NCBI GenBank assembly: GCA_021107195.1
Contig: JAIOTF010000260.1
Span: forward strand, 1 to 8,673
Source of the DNA: Anaerolineaceae bacterium
GTDB lineage: Bacteria > Chloroflexota > Anaerolineae > Anaerolineales > Anaerolineaceae
DNA: 8,673 nucleotides
Direction: 5' to 3'
Position 1 is the stretch's first letter, and every line of letters begins with the position of its first letter. The notes beneath the pieces were generated by a model. The model did not search any database. It saw only the letters and a list, made by a program, of their open reading frames with translations, and had not been told where the DNA came from. A program made the translations under genes and the position numbers. This document shows positions 5,994 to 8,673 of the stretch, in pieces.

Positions 5994-6890
5994 ATGCTGC
6001 GACAATTGCGCGTTTATGGCCTGTTTGGATTCATTTTCCTTTTGAGCGCCTGCCGCGCGCCTGTTCCCGCCCCCACCTTTACCGCTCCACCTTCCACCGC
6101 GCTGCCTTCCACCCCCACCACGCACCCAGCTATTACCGCCATCGCCACACTCACCCCCACACAGCTATCTCTAACCCCCACATCCACCCCTTCGCCCTCG
6201 CCCGCGTCAGCCGCATGGGGCCGAACCATAGACATCACCAACTGCCGTGCGGGGCCCTCCACCGACTTTCTCATCAGTCGCAGTCTGCCGTCTGGACAAG
6301 AAGCTGCCCTGCTGGGCGTCAGCCCCGAGCGCACCTGGTGGCTGCTCCAGCCACCGGACGGTTCCGCGCCCTGCTGGGTGTGGGGCCCTCTGGTGGATAT
6401 TTTCCACGGCGACCCGGCAAACGTGCCGCTGGCGGACGCGCCGCCCACACCCACCCCCATCCCGCAGAATGCCGGCGGACGCAGTTTCACCGCCGAAGAA
6501 TATGAAGACGCCCTCTTTGATCTGCTTAACCTGGCCCGCAGCCAGCATGGCCTGCCACCTGCCGAGCGCAATGCCGCGCTTGATGCCGCCGCCCGCCTGC
6601 ACAGCGCCGACATGACGCAGCATGACTTCTTTGCTCACCTCAGCTACGATGGGCGCGACTTCAACGCCCGCCTCACCGAGCAAGGTCTCTACTTCAGCAA
6701 CGGCGGCGAAACCATCTATGCCGGCGGTGATCCCTACCAGGCATATCATATCTGGATGGGCAGCGACGTGCACCGCAACATCATCCTGCATCCATCATTC
6801 ACGTCTCTGGGTGTGGGTGTTGTATATGTAGAAGATGCAACCTATGATGTATATGTCACCGTCGATTTTGCGGCTTTGTATATGCCGTAA
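5994..6890 (+). CDS. Lipoprotein with SH3b and CAP/SCP domains
   Basis: 298 residues from the ATG at 5994. An upstream in-frame ATG at 5907 is rejected because it overlaps the previous gene by 80 nt and would bury the signal peptide. Residues 1-20 are a lipoprotein signal (MLRQLRVYGLFGFIFLLSAC) with lipobox LSAC, so C20 should be lipidated. Residues 21-74 are a Thr/Pro/Ser stalk. Residues about 75-140 form an SH3b domain ('NCRAGPSTDFLI', 'GQEAALLG', 'CWVWGPLVD') with a possible C84-C127 disulfide. Residues 148-160 are a second PTPTP linker. Residues about 165-298 are a CAP/SCP domain ('LLNLARSQHGL', 'HSADM', 'GGETIYAG', 'DVHRNIILHPSFTSLGVGVVY'), with the conserved His215, Glu239 and His260 of the CAP cleft. 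CAP proteins are secreted and bind lipids or act on walls; SH3b domains bind wall peptides. The ribosome site is weak (TTGGAG at 5975-5980, 13 nt away). Confidence 0.85.
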   Translation: MLRQLRVYGLFGFIFLLSACRAPVPAPTFTAPPSTALPSTPTTHPAITAIATLTPTQLSLTPTSTPSPSPASAAWGRTIDITNCRAGPSTDFLISRSLPSGQEAALLGVSPERTWWLLQPPDGSAPCWVWGPLVDIFHGDPANVPLADAPPTPTPIPQNAGGRSFTAEEYEDALFDLLNLARSQHGLPPAERNAALDAAARLHSADMTQHDFFAHLSYDGRDFNARLTEQGLYFSNGGETIYAGGDPYQAYHIWMGSDVHRNIILHPSFTSLGVGVVYVEDATYDVYVTVDFAALYMP

Positions 6891-6915
6891 TTTTTTTCGT
6901 ATTAGATGCCGTCCG

Positions 6916-6941
6916 CCCCTACAGGGGTTTAAATTTCACTT
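6916..6941. terminator. Possible weak terminator or repeat remnant after the CAP lipoprotein gene
   Basis: CCCC-TACA-GGGG followed by TTTAAATTT lies about 26 nt after the stop at 6890. The stem is short (4-5 bp) and the tail is mixed A/T, so termination would be weak. Read from the other strand, 'tgtaggggcggacgg' resembles the edges of dispersed repeats, but only one arm is present. The rest of the gap to 7072 holds no gene that I can support. Confidence 0.35.
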
Positions 6942-6997
6942 GCCTCTTTTGGATGACTACCATGATTTTCCAAAAAAACTGTTTTCAAATAACTGAG

Positions 6998-7003
6998 TAT
7001 AAT
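6998..7003 (+). promoter_or_regulatory. Perfect -10 hexamer upstream of the flippase gene
   Basis: A TATAAT preceded by 'gag' lies 70 bp before the GTG start, in an AT-rich gap. No convincing -35 is seen at 16-18 bp, where the sequence is A-rich (aaaactg). The promoter call is therefore tentative, and activator help or an UP-element-like A-tract would be needed. Confidence 0.4.
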
Positions 7004-7072
7004 CAAACTGCGCTCAACATTTTCTAAGCTTCCAACACATAAATATGAACCGATCACGAATGGATATAACGC

Positions 7073-8584
7073 GTGAAAGACATCGAAACCATTGCTGAAA
7101 ATAGTGTCAAATCCACCGGGTGGAATCTTTCAGCCAATATTTTCATGACAATGAGCAGTTTTATACGCACCTACATCCTGGCGCGATTGTTATCAGTCGA
7201 GACCTTTGGAATTTATGGCAAGGCACTTTCATTTGTGTTTATCGCCCTGCCATTCCTATGGCTCGGGCATGAAGCGGCCATGTTACATCGTGCACCAGAA
7301 ACCGAAGACGAAGAACAAAGCGCAGCAGTACTGTTCACGCTATCATTGATCAGTTGCTGCATATGGACGATCCTAATGGTACTGGCGGCAAATATTCTAT
7401 TTGACCTGACAAGCACCAATGCGAAAATCGCCTTCTATGGGTTCATCGCCGCCGAAGCACTATTGCACATAACCGTTGCACCGAAAACATTATTCGCCCG
7501 CGAGATCAACTATAAACGTCAGGCATTGACCAGATATGCTCAGTTTTCAATCAGCACATTGCTCTCTATTTCCTTAGCAATCCTGGGGACGGGAATTTGG
7601 GCATTGATCAGTATGAACCTGGCCACATCGATCATCGCAATCATCATGTATTATTTTTGGCAGCCCAATTTTCGCCCCCGGCTATGCCTGCAGCCAGATG
7701 TCGTGCGGTATTATTTTCGATTTGGTTTTAAGGTGACCCTGGAATCTCTGGTATACAACATTCAAGAACGCATTGATGACCTTTGGACCGCCTCATATTT
7801 TGGGTCCGTTGCCGCAGGCTTTTACACCCAGGCGCATGTCGTAGCGCGTTATCCCTTAAAAATTATCTCTTTACCAATTATTTCTGTGGCAAAAGGAACT
7901 TTTAACGCGCTTAAACATGAAAAGGCCGCCCTCACCCAATCCTTTGAATTGGTCTGCAGTCTGGTTGCACGGCTCACTTTTTTCATCGGAGGAGCCGTTC
8001 TACTGGTGTCGCATGAATTCATCGTTCTCTATCTTGGAGAAAAATGGCTGCCTCTCTTGAACGTAGTACGCATCATGGTGTTCTACATGATGATCGAACC
8101 CATCAAGGAATCCTTCTCTGCGCTTTTCTCTGCAATCGGCCATCCAGAATTGGCCTTACGTGCACGAATATGGCAATTAGCTTGCCTCATTGCAGGCATC
8201 ATCCTCTTCTCATGGGCAAATTCATGGGGCATGGAAGGCGTGGCCCTGGCAGTGAATATTTCGATTCTGGTGGGATTAATGATCATGATCCAATTCCTGA
8301 AACCTCATCTACAAGTTTCCTGGAGGATAATTTTTGCTCCCCCAGCTATTGCGTTAACGCTCACGGCATTGGTGGCTTTTGCAGCATTTTCCCAGGTTGC
8401 TTTTTCTTCTGTTTGGATATCATTAATATGCAAACTAGGCCTATGGACTGCTATATTTTTGCTCATAGAACTGGCTATTGACCGAAATTATTTGACACAA
8501 TTGGCCAACATAATGATAAAATTTTATTTCAGAAACTCCCAAAAAGCAGCAATAACGAATACAGGATTTTTCGCACAAAACTAA
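7073..8584 (+). CDS. Polysaccharide/lipid-linked oligosaccharide flippase (Wzx-like, MOP superfamily)
   Basis: 503 residues, the usual length for this family. About 12-14 hydrophobic helices are visible; clear ones are near residues 48-65, 84-110, 173-195, 294-312, 365-382, 385-405 and 415-440. The signature of polysaccharide transporters appears early ('NSVKSTGWNLSANI', 'ILARLLSVETFGIYGKALSFV') and in the middle ('ERIDDLWTASYFGSVAAGFYTQAHVVARYPLKIISLPI'). Such proteins flip lipid-linked glycan units across the cytoplasmic membrane for capsule, O-antigen or exopolysaccharide. GTG at 7073 is taken as the start because nearby ATGs (7045, 7060) are out of frame and the next in-frame ATG (7145) would cut the first helix. 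There is no clear ribosome site. The DNA is more AT-rich than gatA or the lipoprotein gene, which suggests acquisition with a surface-glycan locus that may continue to the right. Confidence 0.85.
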   Translation: MKDIETIAENSVKSTGWNLSANIFMTMSSFIRTYILARLLSVETFGIYGKALSFVFIALPFLWLGHEAAMLHRAPETEDEEQSAAVLFTLSLISCCIWTILMVLAANILFDLTSTNAKIAFYGFIAAEALLHITVAPKTLFAREINYKRQALTRYAQFSISTLLSISLAILGTGIWALISMNLATSIIAIIMYYFWQPNFRPRLCLQPDVVRYYFRFGFKVTLESLVYNIQERIDDLWTASYFGSVAAGFYTQAHVVARYPLKIISLPIISVAKGTFNALKHEKAALTQSFELVCSLVARLTFFIGGAVLLVSHEFIVLYLGEKWLPLLNVVRIMVFYMMIEPIKESFSALFSAIGHPELALRARIWQLACLIAGIILFSWANSWGMEGVALAVNISILVGLMIMIQFLKPHLQVSWRIIFAPPAIALTLTALVAFAAFSQVAFSSVWISLICKLGLWTAIFLLIELAIDRNYLTQLANIMIKFYFRNSQKAAITNTGFFAQN

Positions 8585-8588
8585 GGGG

Positions 8589-8650
8589 AAATGTGTCTAT
8601 AAGCAAAAGCAATTTTTCGTATTAGCAGTTTTTCATTAATAGACACATTT
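8589..8650. repeat. Inverted repeat after the flippase gene (possible terminator or small mobile-element remnant)
   Basis: AAATGTGTCTAT (8589-8600) is perfectly complementary to ATAGACACATTT (8639-8650), with 38 nt between, and the right arm runs into TTG. The stem starts 4 nt after the flippase stop. The arms remain partly complementary further inward (aagcaaaagc against the complement of gcagtttttcattaat). The T-rich end fits an intrinsic terminator with an unusually large loop; a short terminal-inverted-repeat element is the alternative. Confidence 0.5.
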
Positions 8651-8673
8651 TTGTACTATCTTTTAGGGATGAA

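Noticed and set aside
6014..6791. Minus-strand open frames of 194 and 199 codons opposite the lipoprotein gene
   Set aside because: The plus strand has a signal peptide, SH3b and CAP motifs; the antisense frames show only compositional bias.
1..8673. Defence system, toxin-antitoxin pair, transposase or RNA gene
   Set aside because: No protein motif or structured RNA of these classes was found on either strand by reading; the intergenic gaps are all under 300 bases.

Overview
The window looks like chromosomal DNA from a free-living bacterium, most probably a Chloroflexota member of the Anaerolineae type. The grounds are circumstantial. Three exported proteins carry long Thr/Pro-rich stalks, two of them share a membrane-anchor N-terminus ending in an 'NPFPPPT'-like motif that I associate with that group, and coding GC is moderately high. 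No rRNA, tRNA, CRISPR array, transposase or phage gene was found.

Layout. (1) Positions 1-1206, minus strand: a two-gene operon holding a nitrilase-superfamily amidohydrolase followed 23 nt later by the N-terminus of a SagB/nitroreductase-type flavoprotein that runs off the left edge. A good sigma70-type promoter (TTGCAA-17 bp-TATAAT) lies just upstream. (2) Positions 1252-3335, plus strand: a tandem duplication. Two paralogous genes share upstream DNA, a promoter-like block, leader length, a transmembrane anchor and a Thr/Pro stalk. The first ends in a beta-jelly-roll domain that resembles polysaccharide lyases. The second is almost only anchor plus stalk, built from short tandem repeats. 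A clear intrinsic terminator follows. (3) Positions 3614-5524: gatC-gatA, two subunits of the tRNA-dependent amidotransferase, 3 nt apart, with no gatB in view. (4) A palindromic intergenic repeat at about 5528-5629. (5) Positions 5639-6890: a small protein with two SH3-like repeats, then a lipoprotein with SH3b and CAP/SCP domains. (6) Positions 7073-8584: a polysaccharide flippase (Wzx/MOP type) in visibly more AT-rich DNA, followed by a 12-bp inverted repeat.

How the genes fit together. Apart from the housekeeping gatCA pair and the nitrilase/flavoprotein operon, the window is dominated by cell-envelope functions: membrane-anchored stalked proteins, a wall-associated lipoprotein and a glycan flippase. 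I see no defence, secretion or biosynthetic system that is clearly new. The most interesting structure is the duplicated promoter-anchor-stalk cassette with different C-terminal payloads.
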